Part shown: positions 1 through 10,275 of the stretch, piece by piece | How the letters are laid out: each line of letters begins with the position of its first letter | Position numbering within the stretch: the first letter of the stretch is position 1 | Assembly (NCBI RefSeq): GCF_000614125.1 | Contig: NZ_BAKJ01000007.1 | Span: 62,001 to 126,000 of the forward strand | Length of the DNA stretch: 64,000 nt | DNA from: Bacteroides rodentium JCM 16496 | GTDB lineage: Bacteria > Bacteroidota > Bacteroidia > Bacteroidales > Bacteroidaceae | Reading direction: 5' to 3' | Position numbers and translations under genes: made by a program | Notes under the pieces: model-generated | Told to the model about the DNA's origin: nothing | What the model saw: only the letters and a program-made list of their open reading frames with translations | Databases searched by the model: none

Positions 1-1
1 C

Positions 2-364
2 AATTACGGATGTGATAAAATAACTGATGAAGAGTTCGATAACTATATGGCCAATAACATCATTGGTTACACGACCGAGCAGAAAAAGGCATCTATCAAT
101 ACGCAGGCATGGATTCTGCATTTCACCAATCCGTTGGAGTGTTGGGCTAATTTGCGCCGTTCCAACTACCCACAGCTAAAGTCTCCTGCAGAGTATGGTT
201 TCAGCCAGGTTCTTACTGGGGGAGCAGCTATCCCGGTTCGTCTGTGCTATCCAGTGCTGGAATCTTCATACAACAAGAAAAACTATGAGGAAGCGCTGGA
301 GCGTATGGGAGGTAATAATAGCTGGAATACTCCTGTGTGGTGGGATAAAAATAATGTTCAATAA
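2..364 (+). CDS. SusD/RagB-family outer-membrane lipoprotein, C-terminal fragment
   Basis: The reading frame is open from base 2, so the start lies outside the window. About 120 residues remain. They resemble the C-terminus of SusD-like glycan-capture lipoproteins: a P-x-R-L-x-YP-x-x-E stretch, then an NY-x-x-AL-x-x-MGG segment and a terminal tryptophan-rich W-x-TP-x-WWDKN. SusD proteins sit on the outer leaflet of the outer membrane as lids on SusC TonB-dependent transporters; the SusC gene should lie just upstream. The next gene follows after 30 bp on the same strand and encodes a surface lipoprotein, the usual order in polysaccharide utilisation loci. Family assignment is from motif recognition only. 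Confidence 0.85.
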   Translation, partial: NYGCDKITDEEFDNYMANNIIGYTTEQKKASINTQAWILHFTNPLECWANLRRSNYPQLKSPAEYGFSQVLTGGAAIPVRLCYPVLESSYNKKNYEEALERMGGNNSWNTPVWWDKNNVQ

Positions 365-394
365 TTTCTGTTCAATATCAAATTAACTATCAAT

Positions 395-1644
395 ATGAAA
401 AAGATATATGTTATGCTGTTTGCCATATTGGCATTCAACGCCTTCTTGACAAGCTGCAGCGACGAAGAGCCGTTCTCTACGGCTACGCTCAATGATGAGC
501 CTCGTATACTCGACCTACCTTTCCGGATCGGGTTAATGGAAATCTGGCCACATTTGCCAATTTCAGTCGTGACGGCAAATTGTCGATGAAACTCACGGTG
601 ACTCCCGCAGACTATACTACCGTAACTTGGTTTGTGGATGGAGAAGAAGTGGCTACCGGTACTGAAATAGAAAAGGAATTTATGGCAGGAACTTATCACC
701 TTAAAATAACAGCTACCACCACTGTTGGGAAATCCACTTACCGTGAGGGGCTTATCCAGGTAAATCCTTTCGCAGATGACCCCAGTGCTACTGAAGTGGC
801 CTTCGAACGTATTGTGGCTCCCGGTAATAAAGCTTGTCTTTACGGCGATAACCTGGATAAAGTGGAAAGCATTCTTATTGGTGGGATGGCTGCCACGGAT
901 ATTACTTATGTGGAGTCGGAAGATGGCAATTATGTGGAATATACTGTACCTGCCGGCTTGTCGGAGGGAGACTACCGGGCTATTTTTATCGATGCCGAAG
1001 GAAATGAATATGGCGCCAATAAAGTGAAAGTGACTAAAGGGGCTATGATTACAATGGGAGCCAACCGTGCTACCGTTGGTACGGCATGGATAATGACCGG
1101 TATTAATCTTGATGCTGTTGCCTCGGTTGCGGTAGCTGATGTGGAGGTAGTGGAATTTGCAGAGCAAACTGCCACTTCTCTCACGCTGATTTGCCCGGAA
1201 CTGGCAGAAGGGGAATATACAGTGACCGGTAAGACCAAAACCGGTGAGAGTATACAGTTCTATACCAATGGCGAAGTTACTACAGAACAGAAAGTTACTA
1301 TTTCTTCTGAAAAAGCCCTGTGGGAAGGACATCATTATGTGTCTTGGGACAAAGCGGACGGTGATCCTAACAAATCGTTCAACCTGATTCCTCAAGAAGT
1401 AATGACTGCCCTTAAGCCGGGAACTATTTTGCGGGTTTATTATTCGATAGAACCTACAGCAGAATATCATCAGATGCAACTTGCTACCGGTTGGTGGACA
1501 GGGCTGATGGATAAAATAGAATTCAATGAAGATGGTGTTTACGAACTGATTATCACCCAAGAGGTTATTGACAAGATAAATGCTGAGGCCGGATTCCTTT
1601 GTGTGGGACACGGTTACTATGTCGACTTGGTAACAGTTCAATAA
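395..1644 (+). CDS. Surface glycan-binding lipoprotein with IPT/TIG-like domains (frameshifted)
   Basis: The N-terminus is a lipoprotein signal with lipobox LTSC at about residues 18-21, followed by acidic SDEE, the Bacteroides surface-export type of tether. The rest reads as a PKD-like beta domain, two IPT/TIG-like Ig domains, and a C-terminal domain of about 120 residues with several Trp residues (WEGHHYVSWD, GWWTG) that could form the glycan-binding face. The frame breaks near 512-516: ...RILDL should read ...RILDPTFPDRVNGN, restored by one extra C. With that base the protein is 416 aa. Position between susD and a GH3 gene matches the SGBP-B slot of beta-glucan utilisation loci; the ligand is inferred, not shown. 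Confidence 0.8.
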
Positions 1645-1665
1645 TTTCTAATAAAGAGCGAAAAA

Positions 1666-3921
1666 ATGCATACTTACATTTTACGGTTTTTTCTGCTGTT
1701 TGCTGCATCTGCCACAAATCTTAGTGCACAGATACCCATATATCAAAATCCTGATATGCCTATCGAGGTGCGCGTTGAGGATGCGTTAAGCCGTATGACA
1801 CTTGAAGAAAAGGTGGCACTTTGCCATGCGCAGAGCAAGTTTTCATCGGCAGGTGTGCCCCGTTTGGGTATTCCTGAGTTGTGGATGAGTGATGGACCTC
1901 ATGGAGTTCGCCATGAGTTTGAATGGAATACTTGGAATTATGCGGGTTGGACCAACGACTCTATTACGGCTTTTCCTGCTCTTACGGCTCTTGCCGCCAC
2001 TTGGAATCCGGATATGGCTGCACGCTATGGCAAGGCTATTGGCGAGGAGGCACGTTATCGTAAGAAAGACGTATTGTTAGGTCCCGGTGTCAATATCTAT
2101 CGTACCCCCCTTAATGGGCGTAACTTTGAGTATATGGGTGAAGACCCTTATCTTGCCGGTGTGATGGCGGTTCCTTATGTCAAGGAACTGCAAAAGAACG
2201 GTGTTGCTGCTTGTGTGAAGCATTTTGCATTGAACAACCAGGAGCAGTGGCGTGGTACTGTTGATGTTGAAGTGAGTGACCGTGCTCTTTACGAAATCTA
2301 TTTGCCTGCTTTTAAGCAGGCAATAGTGGAAGGGGGAGCATGGAGTGTCATGGGAGCTTATAACAAGTATCGTGGCCAGCATTGTTGCCATAATTCCCGT
2401 CTGCTCAATGATATTCTACGTGATGAATGGGGGTTTGACGGTTGTGTCATTACAGATTGGGGAGGAGCTCACGACACCAAAGAGGCTGCTCTTAATGGTC
2501 TTGACATTGAAATGGGGTCTTATACCAACGGTTTGACTTCGGATAATAGCTTGGGGTATAATCTCTATTATTTGGCAGATCCCTATCTGGAGATGTTGAA
2601 GAAGGGGGAATTGCCGATGGCGTCAGTGGATGCGAAAGCGAGGAATATACTGCGTCTGATTTTCCGGACTTCATTGAATCAGAATAAGCCGTATGGCTCA
2701 CTCTGTACCAAAGAACATTATGATGTGGCTAAAGTAATAGGTGACGAGTCCATCGTACTGTTGCGGAACAATGGCATTCTTCCATTACAAGCTGATAAGT
2801 ATAACCGGATATTGGTGGTTGGTGACAATGCTGTCCGTAGACTTACGGATGGTGGCGGTTCGTCGGAATTGAAACCAAAAGATATGATTTCTCCACTTGA
2901 TGCACTGCGTGCCCTATATGGTGATAAGATAGAATACACCCAGGGTTATGCATGCGGCCGTCCCTTTTTTGGACATGAGGAGGAAATGCAACAGACGTTG
3001 ATAGACTCTTTGCGTGCTGAGGCTGTGGCAAAGGCACGGCAGGCAGATGTTGTTATCTATGTGGGAGGTTTGAATAAAAATGCTTTTCAGGATTGTGAAT
3101 CTACTGACCGTAAGTCGTATAACTTACCTTTTTCTCAAAATGAATTGATAGAAGAGCTTGTTGCTGTCAATCCAAATCTTGTGATAGCCAATATCAGTGG
3201 CAATGCTTATGCTATGCCATGGTTGAAGAAAGTGCCTGCAATTCTGCATATTTCTTATTTGGGGACTATGGGAGGAGCGTCGATTGCAGATGTTATCAGT
3301 GGTAAAGTGAATCCATCGGGTAAACTGCCTTATTCTTTTCCGGTGAAGTTAAGCGATTGTTCGGCGCACTCTTTTGGTGAAGGGGCTTATCCGGGTATCG
3401 ATACCGGCAAGGAAGATGTGTCTTTGACGGATTATCAGCGCAATGTCGGTGTCAACCCTAAAGAAGAGTATAAAGATGATATTTTAGTAGGTTATCGTTG
3501 GCACGATACAAAGAAGATTCCGGCTCTTTTTAGTTTTGGCCATGGATTGAGTTATACTTCTTTCAAATACGGCAAGTCTCGGCTGTCATCGAAGACGATG
3601 GATGAAAAAGGAAGTATCAAGGTGACAGTGCCTTTGACTAATACGGGTACGAGGATTGGTAAAGAAGTGGTACAACTTTATCTTGGAGATCCGGTGTGTA
3701 GCGTTATCCGTCCATTGAAAGAGTTGAAGCACTTTACAAAAGTAGAGGTCGAACCTGATGAAACTGTTCAAGTGGAATTTGTTATCACTCCTGATGATTT
3801 GAAGTTTTTTGATGAGGCAAGCCATCAATGGGTAGCTGAGCCGGGAGTATTCAATGTGTATGTCGGGACTTCATCTGCAGATATTCGTTGCATGCACTCT
3901 TTTAAATATATATGTGATTGA
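1666..3921 (+). CDS. Glycoside hydrolase family 3, beta-glucosidase-like
   Basis: 751 aa. A signal peptide (residues 1-21, ending LSAQ) directs export to the periplasm. The N-terminal GH3 barrel contains MSDGPHGVR, the KHFALNNQE motif, and the nucleophile motif GFDGCVITDWGG with Asp264 as the predicted nucleophile. The alpha/beta sandwich domain follows (around residues 360-590) and a fibronectin type III-like C-terminal domain (about 650-740). Such enzymes cleave non-reducing beta-linked glucose from oligosaccharides imported by SusCD. It lies 21 bp after the glycan-binding lipoprotein and is likely co-transcribed with it. A hairpin follows at 3964-3988. Substrate is unproven; beta-glucan or another beta-linked glycan are the likely choices. 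Confidence 0.9.
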   Translation: MHTYILRFFLLFAASATNLSAQIPIYQNPDMPIEVRVEDALSRMTLEEKVALCHAQSKFSSAGVPRLGIPELWMSDGPHGVRHEFEWNTWNYAGWTNDSITAFPALTALAATWNPDMAARYGKAIGEEARYRKKDVLLGPGVNIYRTPLNGRNFEYMGEDPYLAGVMAVPYVKELQKNGVAACVKHFALNNQEQWRGTVDVEVSDRALYEIYLPAFKQAIVEGGAWSVMGAYNKYRGQHCCHNSRLLNDILRDEWGFDGCVITDWGGAHDTKEAALNGLDIEMGSYTNGLTSDNSLGYNLYYLADPYLEMLKKGELPMASVDAKARNILRLIFRTSLNQNKPYGSLCTKEHYDVAKVIGDESIVLLRNNGILPLQADKYNRILVVGDNAVRRLTDGGGSSELKPKDMISPLDALRALYGDKIEYTQGYACGRPFFGHEEEMQQTLIDSLRAEAVAKARQADVVIYVGGLNKNAFQDCESTDRKSYNLPFSQNELIEELVAVNPNLVIANISGNAYAMPWLKKVPAILHISYLGTMGGASIADVISGKVNPSGKLPYSFPVKLSDCSAHSFGEGAYPGIDTGKEDVSLTDYQRNVGVNPKEEYKDDILVGYRWHDTKKIPALFSFGHGLSYTSFKYGKSRLSSKTMDEKGSIKVTVPLTNTGTRIGKEVVQLYLGDPVCSVIRPLKELKHFTKVEVEPDETVQVEFVITPDDLKFFDEASHQWVAEPGVFNVYVGTSSADIRCMHSFKYICD

Positions 3922-3963
3922 CGTAATAATTCGATGGCAATTAAACTATGATATGTGAAGAAA

Positions 3964-3988
3964 GCGTACTGCCTTTTAGGCAGTACGC
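3964..3988 (+). terminator. Hairpin terminator after first GH3 gene
   Basis: A perfect 10-bp inverted repeat (GCGTACTGCC with GGCAGTACGC) encloses a 5-nt loop. It sits 43 bp past the GH3 stop codon and ahead of a separate promoter. There is no clear T-run, so termination is inferred. Confidence 0.6.
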
Positions 3989-4013
3989 TGCATAATGAAT
4001 CATTCTTTTGAAG

Positions 4014-4044
4014 TTTGAAATTTAATCAATATCCATTATCTTTG
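4014..4044 (+). promoter_or_regulatory. Bacteroides-type promoter for second GH3 gene
   Basis: TTTG at 4014-4017 and TATCTTTG at 4037-4044 with 19 bp between match the -33/-7 consensus of the Bacteroides primary sigma factor. The start codon is 34 bp downstream. This suggests the second GH3 gene is transcribed separately from the SusD operon. Confidence 0.65.
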
Positions 4045-4078
4045 TATATTTGGATAGATAATTGCCTAATATAAAACC

Positions 4079-6674
4079 ATGATGAAACAGAAACTTCTTT
4101 ACCTTTTGCCACTCTTCCTATTGTCGGGATGCGGGCAGGTTACTTACAAGAATGCATCTCTGCCGGCAGAAGAGCGTGCCGGACTTTTGCTGAAGGAACT
4201 GACGCTCGAAGAGAAGGTGTCCTTGATGATGGACAGCTCCAAACCAGTGGAACGCCTGGGCATCAAGCCCTATAACTGGTGGAATGAAGCGTTGCATGGA
4301 GTGGCGCGTGCCGGGCTGGCCACAGTGTTCCCTCAACCGATTGGTATGGCGGCATCTTTCTCGCCGGAGACGGTATACGAGGTATTTACTGCCGTATCTG
4401 ATGAGGCCCGCGCCAAGAATGCCTACTATGCATCCCAGGAAAGCCATGAACGCTATCAAGGGTTGACAATGTGGACGCCTACAGTGAACATCTATCGCGA
4501 CCCCCGCTGGGGAAGGGGTATAGAGACCTATGGGGAAGACCCTTATCTGACCAGCCGTATGGGGGTGATGGTTGTAAAGGGTTTGCAGGGTACGAACGAT
4601 GGAAAATATGACAAGTTGCATGCTTGTGCCAAGCATTTTGCCGTACACTCCGGTCCGGAATGGAACCGCCATGAGTTTAATGCGGAAAATATCAAGCCCC
4701 GTGATTTGTATGAAACTTATCTTCCTCCTTTCGAAGCTTTGGTGAAAGAAGGAAAAGTGAAGGAGGTGATGTGTGCCTACAACCGTTTTGAGGGCGATCC
4801 TTGTTGCGGTAGCGACCGCCTGCTGATGCAGATTTTGCGCGATGAGTGGGGATTTGACGGTATTGTCCTTTCGGACTGTGGAGCTATTGCCGATTTTTAC
4901 AGAGATTATGGTCATAAGACGCATCCTGATGCAGAGTCCGCTTCAGCGGCTGCGGTGCTGAGTGGGACTGACTTGGAATGCGGTTCGAGTTACGAGGCCC
5001 TGGTAGAAGCGGTGAAGCAGGGAAAGATTGATGAAAAAGCAGTGGATGTAGCAGTCAAGCGCCTTTTGACGGCCCGCTTTGCCTTGGGTGAAATGGACGA
5101 GCCGGAGAAGGTGTCCTGGACCGGCATTCCTTTTTCTGTGGTGGCTTCTGCCGGACACGATTCTCTGGCGCTCGACATGGCGCGCAAGTCAATGACACTG
5201 CTTATGAACAAGGATAATACCTTGCCGTTGAAGCGTGGAGGCTGACTGTAGCCGTGATGGGGCCGAACGCCAATGATTCTGTGATGCAGTGGGGAAATTA
5301 TAACGGTATGCCTCCGCACACAGTCACCATTCTGGACGGAATTAGAAAAGCTTTGGGGACTGATGACCGGCTTATTTATGAACAAGGCTGCGGATGGGTG
5401 GAGAGAACTCAGATACAGAGCGTCTTCAACCGTTGCAAGACTGCTGACGGGAAGCCCGGATTTACTGCACGCTACTGGAATAACGTGACTCGTGACGGTG
5501 AGCCGGTCACTACTGACCAAGTGACCACTCCTTTCCATTTCAGTACATCCGGTGCCACGGTTTTTGCTCCGGGTGTAAACCTTACCGACTTCTCGGCAAC
5601 CTACAACAGCGTATTCACTTCCGACCGGTCGGGAGAGGTGGTCTTTGACATCTATGCCTATGGCTCAGGGAGATTGCGGATAAATGGGGAGGAGGTGAGA
5701 GGATTTTCCAATCAGCACGGTGGCAGAAGAGTGCTTATACTTTGCAGGTACAAGCAGGAAAAACGTATGATGTTGAATTGGATTTTGAATATTTCCGTAG
5801 CGATGCACAGTTGGACTTCGACCTTGGATTTAAGAATGAAGTGGATGTGAGGAAATCTGTGGAGCGTGTGAAGGATGCTGATGTCGTGGTCTTTGTGGGA
5901 GGAGTCTCTCCGAACCTCGAAGGCGAGGAGATGGGCGTTGAACTTCCCGGATTTAGAGGAGGCGACCGTACGGATATCGAGTTGCCTGCTGTCCAACGGG
6001 AACTGATTGCCGCCTTGCACCGTGCCGGTAAAAAGGTGGTGTTGGTGAACTGTTCGGGTTCTCCCATCGGTCTGGAGCCGGAAACCGGGAGGTGTGGAGC
6101 CATCCTGCAGGCATGGTATCCCGGTCAGGCAGGCGGTACGGCTGTAGCCGAAGTCTTGTTCGGCGATTACAATCCGGCAGGACGCTTGCCGGTGACCTTT
6201 TACCGTAATGTGTCACAGCTTCCAGATTTTGAGGATTATAATATGACGGGCCGGACTTACCGTTACATGACCCAGGAACCGCTTTTCCCCTTCGGTCATG
6301 GATTGAGCTATACCTCTTTCAGCTATGGCGCTGTGGTGCTTGGCTCGGATAATATAAAGTCCGGTGAGAAATTGAGATTGAGTGTCCCCGTAACCAATAC
6401 CGGCAAATGTGACGGTGAAGAGGTTGTGCAGGTCTATTTGAAGAAAAACGATGATGTAGAAGGACCGAGCAAGGCATTGCGTGCTTTCAAGCGGGTACAT
6501 ATCCCGGCAGGAAAGACGGTCGATGTAGAGTTTGATTTGGGTGATAAAGAGTTGGTGTGGTGGAATCCGCAAAGCAATACCATGTGCGTTTCCGAAGGCA
6601 GTTATGAACTGATGGTGGGCGGTAGCTCGCAAACTGCTGATTTGCTGCGCCGGTCTTTTGCTATTCAGCCTTGA
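4079..6674 (+). CDS. GH3 glycosidase with PA14 insert, xylosidase/glucosidase-like (two frameshifts)
   Basis: A lipoprotein signal (lipobox LSGC) opens the protein. The GH3 barrel has the NWWNEALHGVARAG motif typical of the beta-xylosidase/plant-like branch, KHFAVHSGPEWNRH, and the nucleophile motif GFDGIVLSDCGAI with Asp266. A PA14 domain lies inside the C-terminal half (about 5455-5740). The end is a fibronectin III-like domain. The frame breaks near 5241-5243 (one C lost; ...KRGG then LTVAVMGPNAN) and again around 5715-5735 (one base lost; resumes SAYTLQVQAGKTYD). Corrected, it is 865 aa, normal for the family. It has its own promoter and terminator. Substrate specificity (xylose, arabinose or glucose) cannot be decided here. 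Confidence 0.85.
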
Positions 6675-6705
6675 TACATTGCTGACAGAGTCGAAAAAAA
6701 AAGTT

Positions 6706-6746
6706 TTCCGCTTGAGGGTGAGTTATGACCTTCAAGCGGAATTTTT
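6706..6746 (+). terminator. Rho-independent terminator after second GH3 gene
   Basis: TTCCGCTTGA at 6706-6715 pairs with TCAAGCGGAA at 6732-6741, followed by five T residues. An A-run precedes the stem, so it could also work in the reverse direction. Confidence 0.8.
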
Positions 6747-6831
6747 GTATACTGGGGATATATGTTCTTAATAATCCTTAATACTGCATCTTAAATCCCT
6801 TGTTTCTATGTACTTATTTAATTTTAATTGA

Positions 6832-6839
6832 TATATTTG
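6832..6839 (+). promoter_or_regulatory. Candidate -7 element for the SPFH operon
   Basis: TATATTTG fits TAnnTTTG, 35 bp before the SPFH start codon. No convincing -33 TTTG lies at the right distance, so the call is weak. Confidence 0.4.
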
Positions 6840-6874
6840 TGATATCATTATGATATTATTTAAATCTATAGAAT

Positions 6875-7831
6875 ATGGAAACAAAAGAGTGTAGTTTCAG
6901 TGGTTTCAAGATGAATGGCTTTCTGGCCTTGTTCCTTCATTTGGTAGTGCTTACGGCAGTGATAATCTTTGGGTTTCTCATTTCTGTGCCTACTTTGATC
7001 CTTTCGGTGTGTCTGTGTCTGGTATGGTTCATTATGTTTGCCGGCTATATGGAGCTGGAACCGAACGAAGCGCGTGCCATGGTGTTCTTTGGCAAGTACA
7101 AGGGAACGTTCAAAGAGACCGGCTTTTTCTGGGTAAACCCCTTCCTTAATAAGAAGAAGCTTTCGCTTCGTGCACGCAACCTGGATGTGGAGCCGATAAA
7201 GGTGAACGATAAGATTGGTAATCCTATTCTCATAGGACTGGTATTGGTGTGGAAGTTGAAAGATACTTATAAGGCCATGTTTGAGATTGACTCGCAGACG
7301 ATGGCTGCATCCACTTCCACAGCAGGCAATGCCAATCAGGTGAGTCTTGGTAATGCGGTGGCCAACCGTATGAATGCGTTCGAGAACTTCGTGAAGATAC
7401 AGAGTGATGCCGCTCTTCGCCAGGTTGCCGGTCAGTATGCCTATGATGATAATGAGGCTGATACGGAAGAGTTGACACTTCGTTCGGGCGGTGAGGAAAT
7501 CAATGAACAGCTGGAGCAGAAACTGAATGAACGCCTGGCCATGGCAGGTATGGAAGTGGTGGAAGCCCGCATCAACTATCTGGCGTATGCGCCCGAAATT
7601 GCCGCTGTGATGCTGCGTCGCCAGCAAGCATCTGCCATCATTACGGCACGCGAGAAGATTGTGGAAGGGGCAGTCTCTATGGTAAAAATGGCGCTTCATA
7701 AACTTTCTGAAGAAGAAATTGTTGAACTGGACGAAGACAAGAAAGCGGCAATGGTCAGCAATCTGTTGGTAGTGCTTTGTGCGGATGAGGCTGCCCAACC
7801 GGTAGTCAATACGGGAACGTTGAACCATTGA
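6875..7831 (+). CDS. SPFH/band 7 (prohibitin-like) membrane protein
   Basis: 318 aa. Two adjacent hydrophobic segments at about residues 13-35 and 38-57 anchor the protein. They are followed by an SPFH domain (MELEPNEARAMVFFGKYKGT, then a long alpha-helical region rich in Glu and Arg). These proteins form membrane scaffolds resembling flotillins or HflKC. The gene heads a run of four same-strand genes with short gaps (12 bp to the hydrolase). The function of the group is unknown; membrane stress handling is a guess based on the family. Confidence 0.88.
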   Translation: METKECSFSGFKMNGFLALFLHLVVLTAVIIFGFLISVPTLILSVCLCLVWFIMFAGYMELEPNEARAMVFFGKYKGTFKETGFFWVNPFLNKKKLSLRARNLDVEPIKVNDKIGNPILIGLVLVWKLKDTYKAMFEIDSQTMAASTSTAGNANQVSLGNAVANRMNAFENFVKIQSDAALRQVAGQYAYDDNEADTEELTLRSGGEEINEQLEQKLNERLAMAGMEVVEARINYLAYAPEIAAVMLRRQQASAIITAREKIVEGAVSMVKMALHKLSEEEIVELDEDKKAAMVSNLLVVLCADEAAQPVVNTGTLNH

Positions 7832-7843
7832 TAAAGGATACGG

Positions 7844-9201
7844 ATGAAAGAGATGGGGATTATAGGACGATGGGCTCTTATACTGCTCTTGCTGGGCAAT
7901 GTATATGGGGGCTTTGCACAAGATGCGAATACTGCGCGCGCGCAGCACATTTATGAATTGTTTGTGGCAGGGCAAGGTGACAGTATCCATGCGGCATTGA
8001 ACCGGGAGCTGCAGGAGAAACTGGCTCCGGCACTCTTCAATGATTCTTTCCGGCAAGCAGAGAAAATGTTTGGTAAACCCATATCAAAAGGAGAATGGAA
8101 GACCGATTCTGCCCAAGGAATTACTATCTATTATTCCGATGTGGAATTTGAACGTTATAATCTCCGTTTTCTGGTGGCTTTTGATGCTGACGGGGCACTG
8201 AATACAATCCGGCTGGTCCCTGCACCTGCTGTTGGCACTGCCCAACCGATAACCTATGATAAGACAAAAATGGATGAAAGGGATATTACGCTGGGAGCCG
8301 ACGGCTACAAGCTTCCCGGAACGTTGACTTTGCCCAAGCGGGCAGTCGGTCCGGATGCATGCAGGGTTCCTTGTGTTATTCTGGTACATGGTTCCGGTCC
8401 TCACGACCGTGACGAGACGATAGGTCCAACAAGCCTTTCCGTGACTTGGCTTGGGGATTGGCGGAACGTGGTATTGCTGTCGTCCGCTATGAAAAACGGA
8501 CAAAGGTATATGGTGCGGCTTGTGTTCCTGCCGGTCGCGAACTCGATTATGATACTGAGGCCGTGGACGATGCCGTTGCCATAGTGGAGCAGGTAAGGGC
8601 TTTGCCCGAGCTGGCTCCTGACAGTGTGTATGTGTTGGGGCACAGCCTGGGAGGTACATTGGCTCCCCGTATTGCCGGGCGTTCGAAAGGTTTGGCAGGT
8701 ATCATTATCCTTGCCGGGCTGGCAAGACCGCTTGAAGATGCTCTTGAGGAACAGTTTTATTATACCTCTTCTTTGACGGATTCTTCAGTCAATGTAAAGG
8801 CTCAACTTGATGAACTGAAACAACAGTTGGCTAATGTCAAAAAGCTTGGTACGGAAGAGTTTGATGAAACGATTTCCTTGCCATTGGGGCAGCCCCGTTC
8901 GTATTGGCTGTTTGCCAATGCTTACAAACCGGTGGAAGTTGCCGCTAAACTAAAGCTGCCTATATTTGTTCTTCAAGGGGAGAGAGATTATCAAGTGACT
9001 ATGGAAGACTTCGGTTTATGGCGTTCCGGTTTGTTACGCTGTAAGAATGCATTTTTCCAATCTTATCCGAAATTGAATCACTTGTTGCAGGAAGGTAGCG
9101 GCAAGGCGACTCCGTTCGAGTATAGCCATGCTTCACCCGTTCCGGCATATGTTGTGGATGATATTGCTTCCTTCGTGCGGGGCAAGCAGAATACTCTTTG
9201 A
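7844..9201 (+). CDS. Secreted alpha/beta hydrolase, DUF3887-like N-terminus (frameshifted)
   Basis: A signal peptide (to about GGFAQ) precedes a DUF3887-like domain of about 100 residues and then an alpha/beta hydrolase fold. The oxyanion region HGSGPHDRDE and nucleophile elbow GHSLGG are visible, with a late HLLQ histidine region. The frame breaks around 8427-8431: GPTSLSV should read GPNKPFRDLAWGLAERG, restored by one A in an AAA run. Corrected length is 452 aa. The family includes secreted esterases and peptidases; a substrate cannot be named. It follows the SPFH gene by 12 bp and is probably in the same operon. Confidence 0.82.
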
Positions 9202-9230
9202 TTGGTACTTGGTTATATCAAAGTAACTTC

Positions 9231-9264
9231 AATCGTAAATCGTAAATTGTTAAATAGTAAATAA
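9231..9264. repeat. GTAAAT-word repeat in a short intergenic gap
   Basis: The words AATCGTAAAT, CGTAAAT and AGTAAAT recur in tandem between the hydrolase stop and the next start. The same words appear at 14235-14270 and 20926-21057, always between genes. Confidence 0.6.
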
Positions 9265-9267
9265 ATA

Positions 9268-9474
9268 GTGGCTAAAAAAGAAACTTCAACCAAAAGCTTT
9301 GTCCTCCGTGTGGATGCTGCGACGATGGATGCTATTGAAAAATGGGCAGCCGATGAGTTTCGCAGTACCAATGGACAGCTTCAGTGGATTATCGCTGAGG
9401 CGTTGCGGAAGAGTGGGCGGATGAAGAAATCCAAGACTCCTCCTCCGACTGAAAAAAAGGTGGAGGAGGATTAG
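9268..9474 (+). CDS. Arc-family ribbon-helix-helix DNA-binding protein
   Basis: 68 aa starting at a GTG codon; no in-frame ATG fits. The sequence KSFVLRVDAATMDAIEKWAADEF followed by GQLQWIIAEALRKSG is a ribbon-helix-helix pattern: a beta strand, then two helices. The tail is Lys/Pro rich. The protein probably binds DNA as a dimer of dimers and may regulate its own operon with the SPFH and hydrolase genes upstream. Targets are unknown. Confidence 0.75.
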   Translation: MAKKETSTKSFVLRVDAATMDAIEKWAADEFRSTNGQLQWIIAEALRKSGRMKKSKTPPPTEKKVEED

Positions 9475-9501
9475 TAATAACAACTCTAAATCGCAGATAG
9501 T

Positions 9502-9959
9502 ATGATTAATCTTGGTCCCTATTCCGGCAAGAATTGCCTAATGTCCGTTTTCAGCCAACTGTACTTGACCGTATTCTGGAAGGTATGGCCCTACTTGTTG
9601 TGCTTGTTACGTGGGGTGGTATTTACTGGCTATATACACAAAAAGGAGGCTCCTTGCCGTCAGATGTTTGGATGATGGGCGGTTTTTCTGTTTTCTGCTT
9701 CTTGCTCATGGGGATAGCCGGATATCTTCCCGTCCGCTTCATTAATTTTCCCGTTCGGGTCACTGGGCGCAATGTGGCTGTCCAATATCTGCTTGCCATA
9801 CGCTTTACTCGGGTGATGAATGTTATTCTGACCCTGATGTTTTTAGCTGCTGCCTTTAGGGAGTACTGTGTTTTAGGTAGAATTCTTTTCTTTGCTCCGC
9901 TTGTTCTGCTGGGATTGTCATTTGTGGGATACTATATACTGGCGTTTAAATATAAGTAG
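9502..9959 (+). CDS. Four-TM membrane protein, DUF1648-like (frameshifted near start)
   Basis: From a TTG at 9534 the frame reads 141 aa, but an ATG at 9502 lies one base out of frame. Adding one T in the TT at about 9533-9535 joins MINLGPYSGKN to LPNVRFQPTVLDR and gives a 152-aa protein. Four hydrophobic segments are clear (WGGIYWLY region, the SVFCFLLMGIAGYL region, ILTLMFLAAAF, and LVLLGLSFVGYYIL). The layout resembles DUF1648/SdpI-like integral membrane proteins, but I am not certain. It ends the SPFH gene run. Confidence 0.6.
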
Positions 9960-10062
9960 CTTTACTGTCTATTTTATAGTTTTGCTTTCAGCTGATGCCT
10001 GATTTGTGGGGCTCTACCTATTTATAATGACTAGCTTGTTTTATTATACCTAATTTGAGCGA

Positions 10063-10093
10063 TTGCGTACTATCTGGCGATGCCTTATCTTTG
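10063..10093 (+). promoter_or_regulatory. Promoter-like element with no gene downstream
   Basis: TATCTTTG at 10086-10093 is a strong -7 match, with a TTG at 10063-10065 about 20 bp upstream. No protein-coding gene on this strand follows; a hairpin at 10158-10194 does. Confidence 0.5.
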
Positions 10094-10097
10094 CAAC

Positions 10098-10200
10098 ATC
10101 AGATTTGAATGAATTAGTTAGTCATAATTACGTAACCACTTTTATGAAGATAAAAGGATCCCCGCTTCCCGATGTGATATCGTGAAGCGGGGATTTGCGC
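10098..10200 (+). ncRNA. Candidate small RNA ending in a strong hairpin
   Basis: Starting from the promoter-like element, a transcript of about 100 nt would end at a perfect 11-bp stem (ATCCCCGCTTC at 10158-10168 with its complement at 10184-10194; the loop carries a second short stem CGAT/ATCG) followed by a T-rich stretch. A 13-codon reading frame (ATG at 10144, stop at 10183-10185) overlaps the stem and could be a leader peptide or chance. I see no known RNA family. Confidence 0.4.
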
Positions 10201-10275
10201 TTTAGGGTGGAAGTCTTACGGCTGAATGCTCATAACTCCATGACTGAACTTCCTTCATCCTATGAGTTAATACCC

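Noticed and set aside
358..1641. Long open frame on the minus strand opposite the glycan-binding lipoprotein gene
   Set aside because: It mirrors a real gene with signal peptide and Ig-like domains, has no recognisable protein motif and no promoter.
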